A DNA stretch of 33,801 nucleotides, from assembly GCA_025931335.1 (NCBI GenBank), contig JAICNG010000034.1, positions 1 to 33,801 on the forward strand. The letters run 5' to 3'. The position numbers and the translations under genes were made by a program. The notes beneath the pieces were generated by a model. That model worked only from the letters and a program-made list of their open reading frames with translations, searched no databases and was not told the origin of the DNA. Of this stretch, positions 23,902 to 33,400 are shown piece after piece; within the stretch, counting starts at the first letter, position 1; the number at the start of each line of letters is the position of its first letter. The stretch comes from Gemmatimonadaceae bacterium. GTDB taxonomy: Bacteria > Gemmatimonadota > Gemmatimonadetes > Gemmatimonadales > Gemmatimonadaceae.

Positions 23902-25232
23902 GGCGCCGCTCTCGCCATGCGCCGCTCGAGAATCCAGCGGCGCTTCTCCAGGATGTGGTTCACTTCGTCATCGAGCCGGCGCATCGCCTCCGCTGGAGGC
24001 ACGCCTCCGCGAATCGACTGCTCCGAGTAGTCGATCAGCTTCGCCATGATGAGCTCGATCTCCGGTACGAGCGGCACCGGCTTCACGCGCTCGAGCTGCT
24101 GCCGGAAGGCCAGCGCCTTGTCGTTGCGCGACAGCACGGTGTCCTGCCACGACTCGACGCGCGCCGGCAAATCACCCGTCTCCTGATAGAATCGAACCTG
24201 AATGTCGGGACGGGAGAGGAACTCGATGAGCTCCCATGCTTCGGCCGGGTGCTCCGATTCCTCGAACAACACCAGGCTCGACCCGCCGGCGGTCGAGAGC
24301 CCGCTCGCGGGGCCGGTGGGGCCGGGAAGGGGAGCGGTCGCCCAATCATCCTGCAGCTCGGCGGGCAGCCTGCGGCCGAACTCGCCGATGTTCCACGGGC
24401 CGGTGATGTAGAAGACGAACAGCCCTCGCTCGAACTCCTGGAAGACGTTGGCGATGTCCGTGTTGCCGTACACCGGCGCGAGCCCGTCGCGATAGAGGCC
24501 GAGATAGAACTCGAACGCGCGGAGAAACTCCGGGTCGGAGAAGGCACCCCATCGTCCGCCATCCTTGAGGAGCGGAGACCCGGCCTGCATGCCGAGGATC
24601 GCCGGCTGGGCCCACTCGTTGGTGGGGAGGAAGATCGCCCAGCGGTCATTGCCGACCGTGCGCTTGATGTCCTCCATCGCGCGGCGCCAATCGGCCCAGG
24701 TCGTCGGCATCTCGCGCCACCCGGCGCGCGCGAGGAGGTCCTTTCGATAAAAGAGGACGCGCGTGTCGACGTACCAGGGGATGCCGTAGACGGTGTCGTC
24801 GACGATGTTGGTGGCCCAGATGCCGGGAAAGAATCCCTCCGGCCTGACGATGGTGGACTGGGCGATCAGCGCGCCCAGCGACCTCAGCGCGCCCAGCGCC
24901 TCGAATTCAGGAATCCAGGTATTGCCTAACTGCGCGACGTCGGGGGTCGACTTGCCGACGTGGGCGGTGAGGAGCTTCTCGTGCGCGGCGGTCCAGGGAA
25001 TCTGCTGCACGCGCACGCGAATCCCGGGGTTCTCGCGCTCGAACTGTGGGACGAGCTTCGCGACCTGCTCGCCCTCCGCGCCCATCGCCCAGAAGCGGAG
25101 CGTCACCTCGCCTGCTCCTTCGGCGCGTCCGCACGCTGCGTAGATCGCCAGCAGGCCGATGGAACCGCAGATGGCCACGGAAGACCGCAGCGAACTGCCA
25201 TCGCAATGACGAAAGCGCTTACCACGGATCAT
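23898..25232 (-). CDS. Sugar-binding lipoprotein of ABC transporter (family 1)
   Basis: The 444-residue protein binds the transported sugar outside the inner membrane. It has a lipoprotein signal (basic start, core VAICGSIGLLAIYA, lipobox Cys34). The mature protein reads as a family 1 solute-binding protein: EVTLRFWAMG, then PDVAQLGNTWIPEFEALG, then AGGSSLVLFEESEHPAEAWE and a C-terminal helix. Together with the two permeases it is a coupled operon (GTGA and ATGA overlaps). The start is unclear: ATG at 25232 is used; GTG at 25262 would also read through. Both lie in or next to an inverted repeat, and no good ribosome-binding site is seen. A GAAAGCGCTTA palindrome (25211-25221) sits just inside the start region. 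Confidence 0.85.
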   Translation of the reverse strand: MIRGKRFRHCDGSSLRSSVAICGSIGLLAIYAACGRAEGAGEVTLRFWAMGAEGEQVAKLVPQFERENPGIRVRVQQIPWTAAHEKLLTAHVGKSTPDVAQLGNTWIPEFEALGALRSLGALIAQSTIVRPEGFFPGIWATNIVDDTVYGIPWYVDTRVLFYRKDLLARAGWREMPTTWADWRRAMEDIKRTVGNDRWAIFLPTNEWAQPAILGMQAGSPLLKDGGRWGAFSDPEFLRAFEFYLGLYRDGLAPVYGNTDIANVFQEFERGLFVFYITGPWNIGEFGRRLPAELQDDWATAPLPGPTGPASGLSTAGGSSLVLFEESEHPAEAWELIEFLSRPDIQVRFYQETGDLPARVESWQDTVLSRNDKALAFRQQLERVKPVPLVPEIELIMAKLIDYSEQSIRGGVPPAEAMRRLDDEVNHILEKRRWILERRMARAAP

Positions 25233-25371
25233 CACGGATTGACGCGGATGCTTCACTTGCACCAGGTCTCCACGAGGGGTGAAGTTCCCAAAGTTCCCGT
25301 GTTAACAGCTACGCGAGCTGAGTTGGATACGGAGCCATCCGTGTCCTTTCCGTGCGAATCCGTGGCAAGTG
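25216..25371. repeat. Inverted repeat of CACGGAT units upstream of the binding-protein gene
   Basis: The left arm 25216-25250 is CGCTTACCACGGATC followed by ATCACGGATTGACGCGGATG, three CACGGAT-like units about 9-10 bp apart. The right arm 25336-25371 is its reverse complement with one gap (CATCCGTG, CCGTGCGAATCCGTGG). The spacer is 85 bp. It lies between the GH144 lipoprotein stop and the binding-protein start, and the left arm overlaps the first codons of the binding protein. It may be a REP-like element of the downstream end of the GH144 gene. Confidence 0.6.
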
Positions 25372-25418
25372 CTGTTGCCGTTGCAGTTGTTGCGGCCCGC
25401 TGCGGCCATCGGCGGTTC

Positions 25419-26858
25419 CTACGGCACGTTCGCGAGCCAGCCGCCGCTGAATCCAGCACGGCGGAGCCCCTGGATGATGTAGGGGCTCTTTCGCATGAGC
25501 CGCCAGATGAGATCGCTGCGCCAGTTCTCGATCATGAGCAGAATCGGGCCCTGGTCGATGCCGAGGTAGTCGCCGTCGACCCAGCCGACACCCGGGACGA
25601 TGCGCCCGTGGCGAAGCGGGAGGGTGGTGAGGCGCAGCGTGGGATTGAACGCGTCGAGAAACCCGTAGGTCGAGAATACCGCATCGCCGAAGGTGCGTCG
25701 CATCGCCTTGAGCGCGGGCACGGTGATCTCGGGCGCGAACGGCACCGAGCCGCCGGCCGCCGTCGGCACGAGGGTTCCGTCGTCGAAGATGTACTCCGTC
25801 CCCGCGCCGCGAGCGGAATACGTCCGAAATTGCCGCGTTCGCCCTTCGTAGACGATCGTGGTGTCGATCGGTCCGTCGGACGCGGTGAGCCCCCAGAGGG
25901 AGTCCGAGTACATGTGCCACTGCCCCGGATTGGCGATCGCATAGGTGCGCTGCGAGTAGGTGGCGCGCCGCGAGTTCTCGAAGTAATCGATCCCGCGGCC
26001 GCGCATGTACTCGTCCTGAATGCGGTTGAAATCGATGAACACGTGCGAGTACTGGTGGCCGAACAGCGGAGGGAAGCCGAGGTGCGGCTGACCCTGGAAG
26101 GTCGTCCACTTGTAGGTCGAGGTCCACGCGGGCCATGCGGTGGAGTCGACGGCGTGCGTCGGCGAGCCTAACGCGAGAATGTAGAGCAGCATCGCTTCGT
26201 TGTAGCCCTTCCAGTCGTACGTGTGGAACCCTCGGTCGGGGTACCATCCCATGGACACGAGCGGCGCGCGCGGCGACGCCCAGCGCCAGTCGATCCGGCG
26301 ATAGAGCGAGTCGGTGAGGGCGCGTACTTCGACATCGCCCGCGTCGGACCCATCAAAGTACTCCCGACAGACGAGGGCCCCCGCGATGAGGAGCGCGGTG
26401 TCGATCGTCGACAGCTCCACCTGCTGGAACCGGTGGCCCGTCTGCATGTCGAGGAAGTGGTAGAAGAACCCCATGTGCCCGGCGATGCCCGACGCCTGCG
26501 GCCCTTGGGGCGCATTCCAGAGAAAGCGCAGCGTCGTCAGCACGCGGTCGCGCGCCTGGGTGCGGGTGATCCATCCCCGCTCGACGCCGACGGGGTACGC
26601 GGCCAGGCCGAAGCCGATGGCGGCGACGCTCGAGAACGACGGTGTCGGCGCGCGGTCGGGCACGAGGCCGTTTTGCGGATTCGCCAGCTGCCAGAAGAAT
26701 CCGAAGGTCCGCGTCTGCACGGTGTCGAGGAATGGATCATCCCGTGAGACAGTGGGCGCGCTGACCACGGGGATCGGCCGCGCGCAGGCGACGAACGTCA
26801 GCCCGCTCAGACCGACGAGGAGGGCCCGGCGAAGGCCGCGCATTGCCGGGGCGGTCAT
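25419..26858 (-). CDS. Lipoprotein glycoamylase-family (PF10091, GH144-type) enzyme
   Basis: The 479-residue lipoprotein (lipobox Cys25 in TFVACARP) is a single (alpha/alpha)6-barrel domain of the glycoamylase family (PF10091). In CAZy this family holds endo-beta-1,2-glucanases (GH144) from Chitinophaga and others. Family hallmarks are the repeated aromatic-rich segments GFGLAAYPVGVERGWITR, then GFFYHFLDM, then YNEAMLLYILALGSPTHAV, then YAIANPGQW, then WGLTASDGP, and the end MIENWRSDLIWRLM. The catalytic acid is probably within the segment RGFHTYDWKGYNEAM. It is presumed to cut a beta-glucan at the cell surface. The ATG at 26858 is chosen; ATG at 26843 (residue 6) is an alternative. It is first in the minus-strand run leading to the ABC importer. 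Confidence 0.88.
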   Translation of the reverse strand: MTAPAMRGLRRALLVGLSGLTFVACARPIPVVSAPTVSRDDPFLDTVQTRTFGFFWQLANPQNGLVPDRAPTPSFSSVAAIGFGLAAYPVGVERGWITRTQARDRVLTTLRFLWNAPQGPQASGIAGHMGFFYHFLDMQTGHRFQQVELSTIDTALLIAGALVCREYFDGSDAGDVEVRALTDSLYRRIDWRWASPRAPLVSMGWYPDRGFHTYDWKGYNEAMLLYILALGSPTHAVDSTAWPAWTSTYKWTTFQGQPHLGFPPLFGHQYSHVFIDFNRIQDEYMRGRGIDYFENSRRATYSQRTYAIANPGQWHMYSDSLWGLTASDGPIDTTIVYEGRTRQFRTYSARGAGTEYIFDDGTLVPTAAGGSVPFAPEITVPALKAMRRTFGDAVFSTYGFLDAFNPTLRLTTLPLRHGRIVPGVGWVDGDYLGIDQGPILLMIENWRSDLIWRLMRKSPYIIQGLRRAGFSGGWLANVP

Positions 26859-27000
26859 TGGTCGCGTTCCGCTCTCACAGGCAACTCCATGGCCCGGTGT
26901 CGCGACGGGCGGAATGTCCTCCCGCCGACGGGGCAAAACGGTTACGATCACGTCACCTGCCTGTCAAGGTTGGCATCGAGGACCTCAATTCCACCCGCGC

Positions 27001-29247
27001 ATGTCGCATCGTTGCATCTGGCGCACGCCAGCGAGAGCCGTGCCGCTCCTCATCGCGGTGTTCGTGCCAGCGACCGCTCTGGCGCAGCCGGCGGCCCGGC
27101 CGTCGCCGGCGCCGGAGGCGCTGGTCGCCCCATCGGCGCACTATCGGCACGCGATCTTCGAGGGCAGCCTCACCCCGGATCGGTACTACTTCAGCTCGGG
27201 AGCTCGGGTGTCGCCGAGCAGCGTTTCACTCGTGCGCGGTCGTCTCCCGGTAGATACGGTCGTCTTTCGCAGCGCGCCTAACGCCGTGCGACTCCAGTGG
27301 TGGTCCGACCCCGACGGCTACTGGGATGCCTCGATTCACCCGCAGCTGTGGCGCAATCGCGGCGCCGCCTTCGACGGCGACGCATTGATTTTCTGGGTCA
27401 ACAGCCCACGCGCGCTCCCCTCGAGTCAGCTCCCGCGCATGCGGCTGCGCGATGGGAGTGGCCGCATCTCGGAACCGCTCACGCTCGGTCCGGTCCTGGG
27501 TGATCTGCCGGCGCAACAATGGGTGCGCGCCGTGGTCCCCCTCACGTCCTTCCGGTCAACCGAGGCAGGATTCGACCCACGCCGTCTGGAGACGTTGACC
27601 TTTCTTCAAGGCGCTGGCGCTGGCGGCCATGCCCTCATCATCGATGACATCAAGATCGATGATGCCGACGCGGGCGACGCGGCACCGCCATCTGCACCGA
27701 CGGCGGTGGGCGCCACAGCCTACGAGCGCCACGTCGATCTGGTCTGGCAGCCAAGCGCTGAGCCCGATGTGGAGCGGTACGTCATCCAGCGATCGGACGA
27801 TGGAAGCACGTATCGCGATGTCGGCGTGCAACAGGCGGGGTTTCGCCGATACAGCGATTGGGTTGGCGAGCCCGGACGCCGCTTGCACTATCGGATCGCC
27901 GCGGTCGATCGCCGCGGCCACAGGTCGTCGGCGAGCAATCCCATCACCGCGGTGACGCGCGCGTCGAGCGACGATGAGCTGCTCACCATGGTGCAGGAAG
28001 CCCACTTCCGGTACTACTGGGAAGGTGCGCACCCCATCGCGGGACTCGCGCGCGAGAACATCCCCGGGGATGACGACCTCGTCGCCACCGGCGCCGCCGG
28101 CTTCGGCATCATGGCGATCCTGGTGGGTGCCGAGCGTGGCTTCGTCACTCGTCAGGCGGCCGCCGCGCGCATGCTGCGGATCGTCGAGTTCCTCGAGCGG
28201 GCCGATCGGTTTCACGGCGCGTGGCCGCACTTCCTGAATGGACGAACGGGGAAGGTGATCCCGCTCTTCGGCCCCAACGACAATGGCGCCGACCTGGTCG
28301 AGACCGCGTTCCTCACGCAGGGGCTGCTTGCCGCGCGCCAATACTTCACCGGCGCGAACGCGACGGAGCGCACCATCGCGCGAAAGATCACCGCGCTCTG
28401 GGAAGGGATCGAGTGGAGCTGGTTTCGTCGAACGGCCGACACCGAGTTTCTGTTCTGGCACTGGTCCCCCGATCGCGCCTGGGCGATCGACCACCCACTC
28501 ATCGGCTTCAACGAGACACTGATCACCTATCTGCTGGCGATCGCGTCGCCCACGCACGCCGTGCCGCCGAGTCTGTACTACACGGGGTGGGCGGGCCAGT
28601 CCGAGCGCGCCGTGCGCTATCGCCGAGGGTGGGGGGAGACGACGGACGGCGATCACTACTTCAACGGCCGCACGTACCACGGCATCACCCTGCCGGTTGG
28701 CGTCGGGGTCGGTGGTCCACTCTTCTTCATCCACTACTCGTTTCTTGGATTCGACCCCCGCGCCTTCACCGACCGCTGGACCAACTACTTCGAGAACAAT
28801 CGTGCGCTGGCGCGGATCAATCACGCGTACGCGATCGCCAACCCCGGCGGCTACCGCGGCTATGGCGCGAACGCGTGGGGGCTCACCGCGAGCGACGACC
28901 CATGGGGTTACGCGGCGCACGAGCCAAAGCTCGAGCGGGACAATGGCACGATCGCCCCCACGGGTGCGCTCGCGTCATATCCCTATGCGCCCGATGCCGC
29001 CGCGGACGCGCTCAAGCATTTCTATCGTAATCTTGGCCGTCAGATCTGGGGCGAGTTCGGCTTTCGCGACGCCTTCAATCTCACCGAGGGATGGGTCGCG
29101 CCGATTTACATGGGGCTGAATCAGGCACCCGTGACGGTGATGATCGAGAACCATCGCACCGGCCTGATCTGGCGGCTGTTCATGGCGAACCCGGAGATAC
29201 AGCGAGCGCTCGATGGGATTGCCCGCGAGCCGGCTGAAAGAAAGTGA
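27001..29247 (+). CDS. Secreted multidomain glycoamylase-family (GH144-type) enzyme
   Basis: The 748-residue protein has a signal peptide (cleaved after ALAQ, about residue 29). A beta-sandwich carbohydrate-binding-like module (about 45-222) is followed by a fibronectin type III domain (about 229-318). The PF10091 domain covers about 324-740. It shares with the lipoprotein paralogue GFNETLITYLLAIASPTHAV, YAIANPGG, WGLTASDDP and MIENHRTGLIWRLF. It is divergent from the lipoprotein paralogue with 142 bases between the starts, so both may be controlled from that gap, where an AAACGGTT LacI-like site lies at 26936-26943. It is presumed to attack an insoluble or long beta-glucan outside the cell, the binding module holding the polymer. 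The ribosome-binding site is weak. Confidence 0.88.
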   Translation: MSHRCIWRTPARAVPLLIAVFVPATALAQPAARPSPAPEALVAPSAHYRHAIFEGSLTPDRYYFSSGARVSPSSVSLVRGRLPVDTVVFRSAPNAVRLQWWSDPDGYWDASIHPQLWRNRGAAFDGDALIFWVNSPRALPSSQLPRMRLRDGSGRISEPLTLGPVLGDLPAQQWVRAVVPLTSFRSTEAGFDPRRLETLTFLQGAGAGGHALIIDDIKIDDADAGDAAPPSAPTAVGATAYERHVDLVWQPSAEPDVERYVIQRSDDGSTYRDVGVQQAGFRRYSDWVGEPGRRLHYRIAAVDRRGHRSSASNPITAVTRASSDDELLTMVQEAHFRYYWEGAHPIAGLARENIPGDDDLVATGAAGFGIMAILVGAERGFVTRQAAAARMLRIVEFLERADRFHGAWPHFLNGRTGKVIPLFGPNDNGADLVETAFLTQGLLAARQYFTGANATERTIARKITALWEGIEWSWFRRTADTEFLFWHWSPDRAWAIDHPLIGFNETLITYLLAIASPTHAVPPSLYYTGWAGQSERAVRYRRGWGETTDGDHYFNGRTYHGITLPVGVGVGGPLFFIHYSFLGFDPRAFTDRWTNYFENNRALARINHAYAIANPGGYRGYGANAWGLTASDDPWGYAAHEPKLERDNGTIAPTGALASYPYAPDAAADALKHFYRNLGRQIWGEFGFRDAFNLTEGWVAPIYMGLNQAPVTVMIENHRTGLIWRLFMANPEIQRALDGIAREPAERK

Positions 29248-29255
29248 CACACGTG

Positions 29256-29577
29256 CCTTTCTTACCGCGGAGGACGCGGAGGACGCAGAGCGGTGGCAAC
29301 CTCCGCGCCCTCCGCGTCCTCTGCGGTAAAGAAAAGGTTGATCGGAAATTGCCGGGGAACGATCGCGGTAATGGGCCACGGACAGCCGGAACTGCCGAAT
29401 GACCCGAATGACGCGAAGAGCGCACGGCGCCGTAGCACGCTCCACGCGCGGACGAAGTTTCCCACAGCTTCTTTGGTTACCCCCCCGCGGAGCCAGACTC
29501 GCGCGCTCGATCATTCGCGCTATTCGAGTCATTCGCCAGTTCCGGCAGTCCGTGGCCGCTGGCGGGCAGAAGCCAGC
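29256..29577. repeat. Nested inverted repeats with 9-bp units, in the GH144/FGE gap
   Basis: The 362-base gap has no gene. An inner hairpin 29256-29290/29301-29337 has about 35-bp arms of three GCGGAGGAC units, with a 10-base loop. A second, larger pair follows, 29374-29418 with 29514-29557 (GGCCACGGACAGCCGGAAC, then GAATGACCC and GAATGACGCG), around a 95-base loop. A 6-bp hairpin GCTGGC/GCCAGC closes it (29558-29577). The segment 29341-29406 is closely similar to 6736-6801, so this is the second copy of a dispersed family. It begins 9 bases after the GH144 stop. Confidence 0.8.
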
Positions 29578-29609
29578 AGTGAGCGCTGAGTGTGTCTGAA
29601 TCTCCGTCC

Positions 29610-30458
29610 CTAGCGCACCTCTCTGACGACCCGAAATCCCACATCGAAGCCGCTGCCGGGTCCGCCGGCGTGCGTCGACCACGTCGCGTTCTTGACGTCG
29701 GACACGAACGATCCGCCCTTGAGGACGTGCGTCGTCCCGCTCGTTGGTTGCGTGGGAGTCGCGAACAGTCGCTCGTTGTAGAAGTCGCTCACCCATTCCC
29801 ACACGTTGCCTAACGTGTCGTAGAGGCCCCAGCCATTGGGCTTCTTGCCGCCGACGGGATGGGTCGTGCCGAGATCGACGTCCTGCTGCCACGCGCTCTG
29901 GCGGATCTCGTCCCAGCTTGGCTCCGCGGTCGAGCCGGCGCGCGCGGCGTATTCCCACTCGAACTCGGTGGGGAGCCGATAGGTAGCGGTGCGATCCATG
30001 ACGTTGAGCCTGCGGACGAACGCCTGCGCATCGGCCCAGGTGACGTTGTCCACAGGATGGCGCTCGCCGTTGCCCCTGACCTTGCTTCCCTGGAAGACCG
30101 ACGGGTTGGTGCCCATCACCCGTCTCCACTCGGCCTGCGTTACCTCGTACTTGCCGATGTAGTACGATCGCGAGATCGTCACCGTGAAGCCGGGCATCGC
30201 GTCGCGCTTCGCCATCTCCTCACAGCGCGCGTAGTCGGCCGCTGTCCACCGCGCCGGATCGGTTGCGCGATCCCGAGATGCAACTCTCGGCGCAGGGCGC
30301 GGACACTCCGGCTGGAACCGGCCAACGAGCATCGTGCCGGGTGAGATCAGCACGAACTCCATTCCGATGGCGTTCGTTATGGTGGGCTGTTGTGCCGGGA
30401 GCGCACCCGTTCGGATCGCGATGGCACAGAGCGCGACCGCCAGCGCCCGGCCGATCAT
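29610..30458 (-). CDS. Secreted FGE-sulfatase (SUMF1)-fold protein
   Basis: The 282-residue protein has a signal peptide (MIGRALAVALCAIAIRTGALPA) and a formylglycine-generating-enzyme-type domain. Its marks are IGMEFVLISPGTMLVG, then YYIGKYEVTQAEWRRVMG, then HPVDNVTWADAQAFVRRLN, then YRLPTEFEWEYAARAG, then GLYDTLGNVWEWVSDFY, and the end VGFRVVR. The two active-site Cys of true sulfatase activators are absent near the C terminus (THAGGPGSGFDVGFRVV), so it should not make formylglycine; it is more likely a lectin-like or accessory member of the family. Its start overlaps the stop of the 1113-residue dehydrogenase fusion (ATGA), so the two are translated together. Confidence 0.85.
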   Translation of the reverse strand: MIGRALAVALCAIAIRTGALPAQQPTITNAIGMEFVLISPGTMLVGRFQPECPRPAPRVASRDRATDPARWTAADYARCEEMAKRDAMPGFTVTISRSYYIGKYEVTQAEWRRVMGTNPSVFQGSKVRGNGERHPVDNVTWADAQAFVRRLNVMDRTATYRLPTEFEWEYAARAGSTAEPSWDEIRQSAWQQDVDLGTTHPVGGKKPNGWGLYDTLGNVWEWVSDFYNERLFATPTQPTSGTTHVLKGGSFVSDVKNATWSTHAGGPGSGFDVGFRVVREVR

Positions 30459-33400
30459 TGAGGCAGCTCCTTGATGGCGATGTTGCGATACCGATGCGCC
30501 GCGCCCGGCTTCCAGGAGCCGCTCATGTCGAACGAGCCGGACACTGGCTCGTAGGTCGCCGACCAATGCGACTGCAAGGCGATCATGCCATCCGTCCGAC
30601 CGCCGATCAGATCGTTCCGGCCGAGCCGCGCGTCGTAGATCTGGACGCCGTTGATCCAGAGCGTGACGTGAGGGATGTCGCCCTCGACGCGAATCCGCAA
30701 CGCGTTCCAGTCATCCCGCCGCCACACCGATTGGACGCCGGTTGCGCGCACTGGTGCGCTGACGCGCATCATCTCGCCGATCAGGCTTCCCGTCCCGCCA
30801 GCACCTCCGCCCTCGAGCTCGATCTGGTAGGCGGACCCACCCTCCGACGACCGGAAGAAGATTCCGCCGTTCGTCCCCCAATCGGGCTTCGCCTCGAGCA
30901 CGATCTCGAAGTTCTTGAACTTTCTGTCCGTCATCAGCAGCCCGCCCTGGCCGTACGGATGCTGCCGTAGCACGATGGCACCATCCTCGACGCGCACGTC
31001 GGGCGTCGTACCCTGATGCGTCGTGCGGCTCACGTGCCATCCCGTCAGGTCGCGTCCGTTGAACAGGCGCGTGAACCCACTCGGGATTGCGCCGGTGTTC
31101 GCGCCGCGCTTGAACTCGATCCCGGTGAGTAGAAGCAGATCGTCGTTAGGACCTGCCTCGGTGTTCGTGAACACGAAGTACACGTCGTGCGTGCCGCCGC
31201 TGACGTCGAGCGTCACCGACACCGGCTTCTCGAGGTTGTCGCCGAGTACGACGGGATCAGGCCTGGCGGGGGGTGGAACGATCTTCACCGGCGCACCTGC
31301 CAGCGGGCCGGTGGCGGAGTCGAGGCGCACTTCGAGCGTAGCGCCTTTGAAGTGCGACCAGGTGTAGAATCGGGTGAGTGCGCCAATGTCGATGCTGCCG
31401 ATGCCGGTGAGATCGATTCCCCTGAAAGCGAGGTGCGATCCACTCCGTCGGATCACGAATCCCGGGTCGCCCTGGGAAAGATTGTAGGTAATGCCAGACG
31501 AGATGCTGTCCGCGGTCTCTGGCGCGAGTCGTGGGTGACGCAGCAGCACCGCAGCGCTCGTCGTGAGTGGCGCAACACCGCTGGCGCCGTTGTCGGTGTA
31601 GCTGGCGCGGAGCACGTACGAGCCGCGCTCCCTCTCGCCATTGTCCCCGGGCCGTCGTCTCCGACCGGGCGGGGTGAAGCTGCCCGCGAGCGGCAGTCGG
31701 CGCGGCTGCGCGCTCGCGTCGGACAAGCTCAGCACGTACTGGGCGAGCGTCGACGCCTCCGCCGGGGTGAGCGACGGATGCGGCGGCATCGTCGCATCGC
31801 CCCAAACGCCCTTGCCGCCGGTGATGATCTTCTGCGCCAGTGTGTCGCGTACGTCACGCCCCGCGTAGCGACGAGCGATCTCGCGGAATCCGGGGCCGAC
31901 GAGGCCCGTGTCCGTGCGATGGCACGCGGAGCAGTCGCTTCGCGCCATGATCGAGAGCGCGCGGACGTGGCGCATCGACGCATCCGGACTCACGTCGCGC
32001 GCCGCCACCAACTCGGCCGGCGTCATGCCTGAGGGAACGTAGTCCGCCGTGACAATGACGCGATTTTCCGCTGGCTGCCCGTCCTCGCGATCCGTCGCAC
32101 GCACCTGGTAATCGACGCTCTCGTTCGGGAAGTAGAAGGAGCGGTTTCCTCGGGTGACATCGAGCACGACGCTGGGTGGCTCGTTGCCGGCGACCAGCGT
32201 GATGCTGTCGCGCGCCGACACGTCGTGAGGATCGGTGACAGTGAGCGTCGCCGTGTACACGCCCGGCGTGGACAACGTGATGACGGGATTGGCGGTCGTG
32301 TACTGCTGCGCCGGTCCGCCCGCCGGCGTCAGCGTCCAGCGATAGTCGAGCTTGTCGCCATCGGGGTCGATGGTTCCGCGCGCCGACAGGGCGACCCGGA
32401 GCGGTGTCGCGCCGGCCGTGCGGTCGGCGGCAACGAGGACCTTCGGCGCGCGATTGCCGGCGTTGTACTCGATCTTCGACAGTCGCCCCCCGGGTGCCGG
32501 CGAGTACTCAACGATGTAGAGGTCGCCGGTCGGGCCAAAGTCCATGTCCAGGGGCAAGGTGTACTTCTCATCAGGCAGAAACGGCTCGATCGATTCGACT
32601 TTCGTCCGGTCATCGTTCATGGTCACGACCATGATCCACGTCCGGATGAAGTCGACGACGAACCACTTTCCCTCGAAGTAGTCCGGAAAGCGTCGCGGAC
32701 CGGCGAAGTTCGAGGCGTAGAAGATCGGCCCGCCGACCGCGCAGCGGCCGCCACTCCCGAGGAGCGGCCACTCCTCGGAAACGCCATAGGGGTACGCGAG
32801 AAGGGGAGGGCGCGCTGGCGGAAGCTCCTGAATGCCGCTGTTGTTGGGCGAGCGGTTCACTGGACGAGCGGGATCCACCGGCGGACCGAACGTCTTCGTC
32901 GGTCCGTATTCGACACTGTTGTAGCCACGGTTGTAGCCGATGAAGAACGGCCACCCGTAGTTCCCCGCACTCGGCGCCACGTTCAGCTCGTCGTATCCCA
33001 TGGGCCCGACGCCTGCCGAATCCCTCCCCGCGTCCGGGCCGATGTCACCCCAGTGCACAAAGCCGGTCTTCGAGTCGACGGTCACCCGCCATGGGTTGCG
33101 GGTGCCCATCGCGTAGATCTCGGGGCGCGTGTTCGGTGTTCCCGGCGGGAAGAGGTTGCCGGCCGGGATCGTGTACGTGCCGTTAGGCTGTGGGTGGATG
33201 CGCAGAATCTTACCGCGCAGATCGTTGGAGTTGCCCGCCGTCCGCTGCGCGTCCTGACCCCTTCCCCCGTCATTGGTCCAGTGGACGGGATTGTACTGCG
33301 TCGCGTCGGAGTTGTCGCCGGTGGTGAGATAGAGGTTGCCTGCCGCGTCCCAGGCCATCCCGCCGCCGAAGTGCGATCCCACCTCGTAGGGCCAGCGCAT

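Noticed and set aside
25213-25220. AANCGNTT as proof of LacI-family regulation
   Set aside because: About three such 8-mers are expected by chance in a window of this size and composition, and copies occur in coding DNA, so it is kept only as a weak lead.
27556-28920. 454-codon open frame antisense to the multidomain GH144-type gene
   Set aside because: Composition is that of a shadow frame, while the plus strand shows clear domains.
29256-29337. Possible CRISPR array because of regular 9-bp repeats
   Set aside because: Units are too short, no unique spacers are present, and the arms are inverted; no cas gene is in the window.
29610-30458. True formylglycine-generating enzyme
   Set aside because: The catalytic cysteines near the C terminus are missing, so it is called an FGE-fold protein only.
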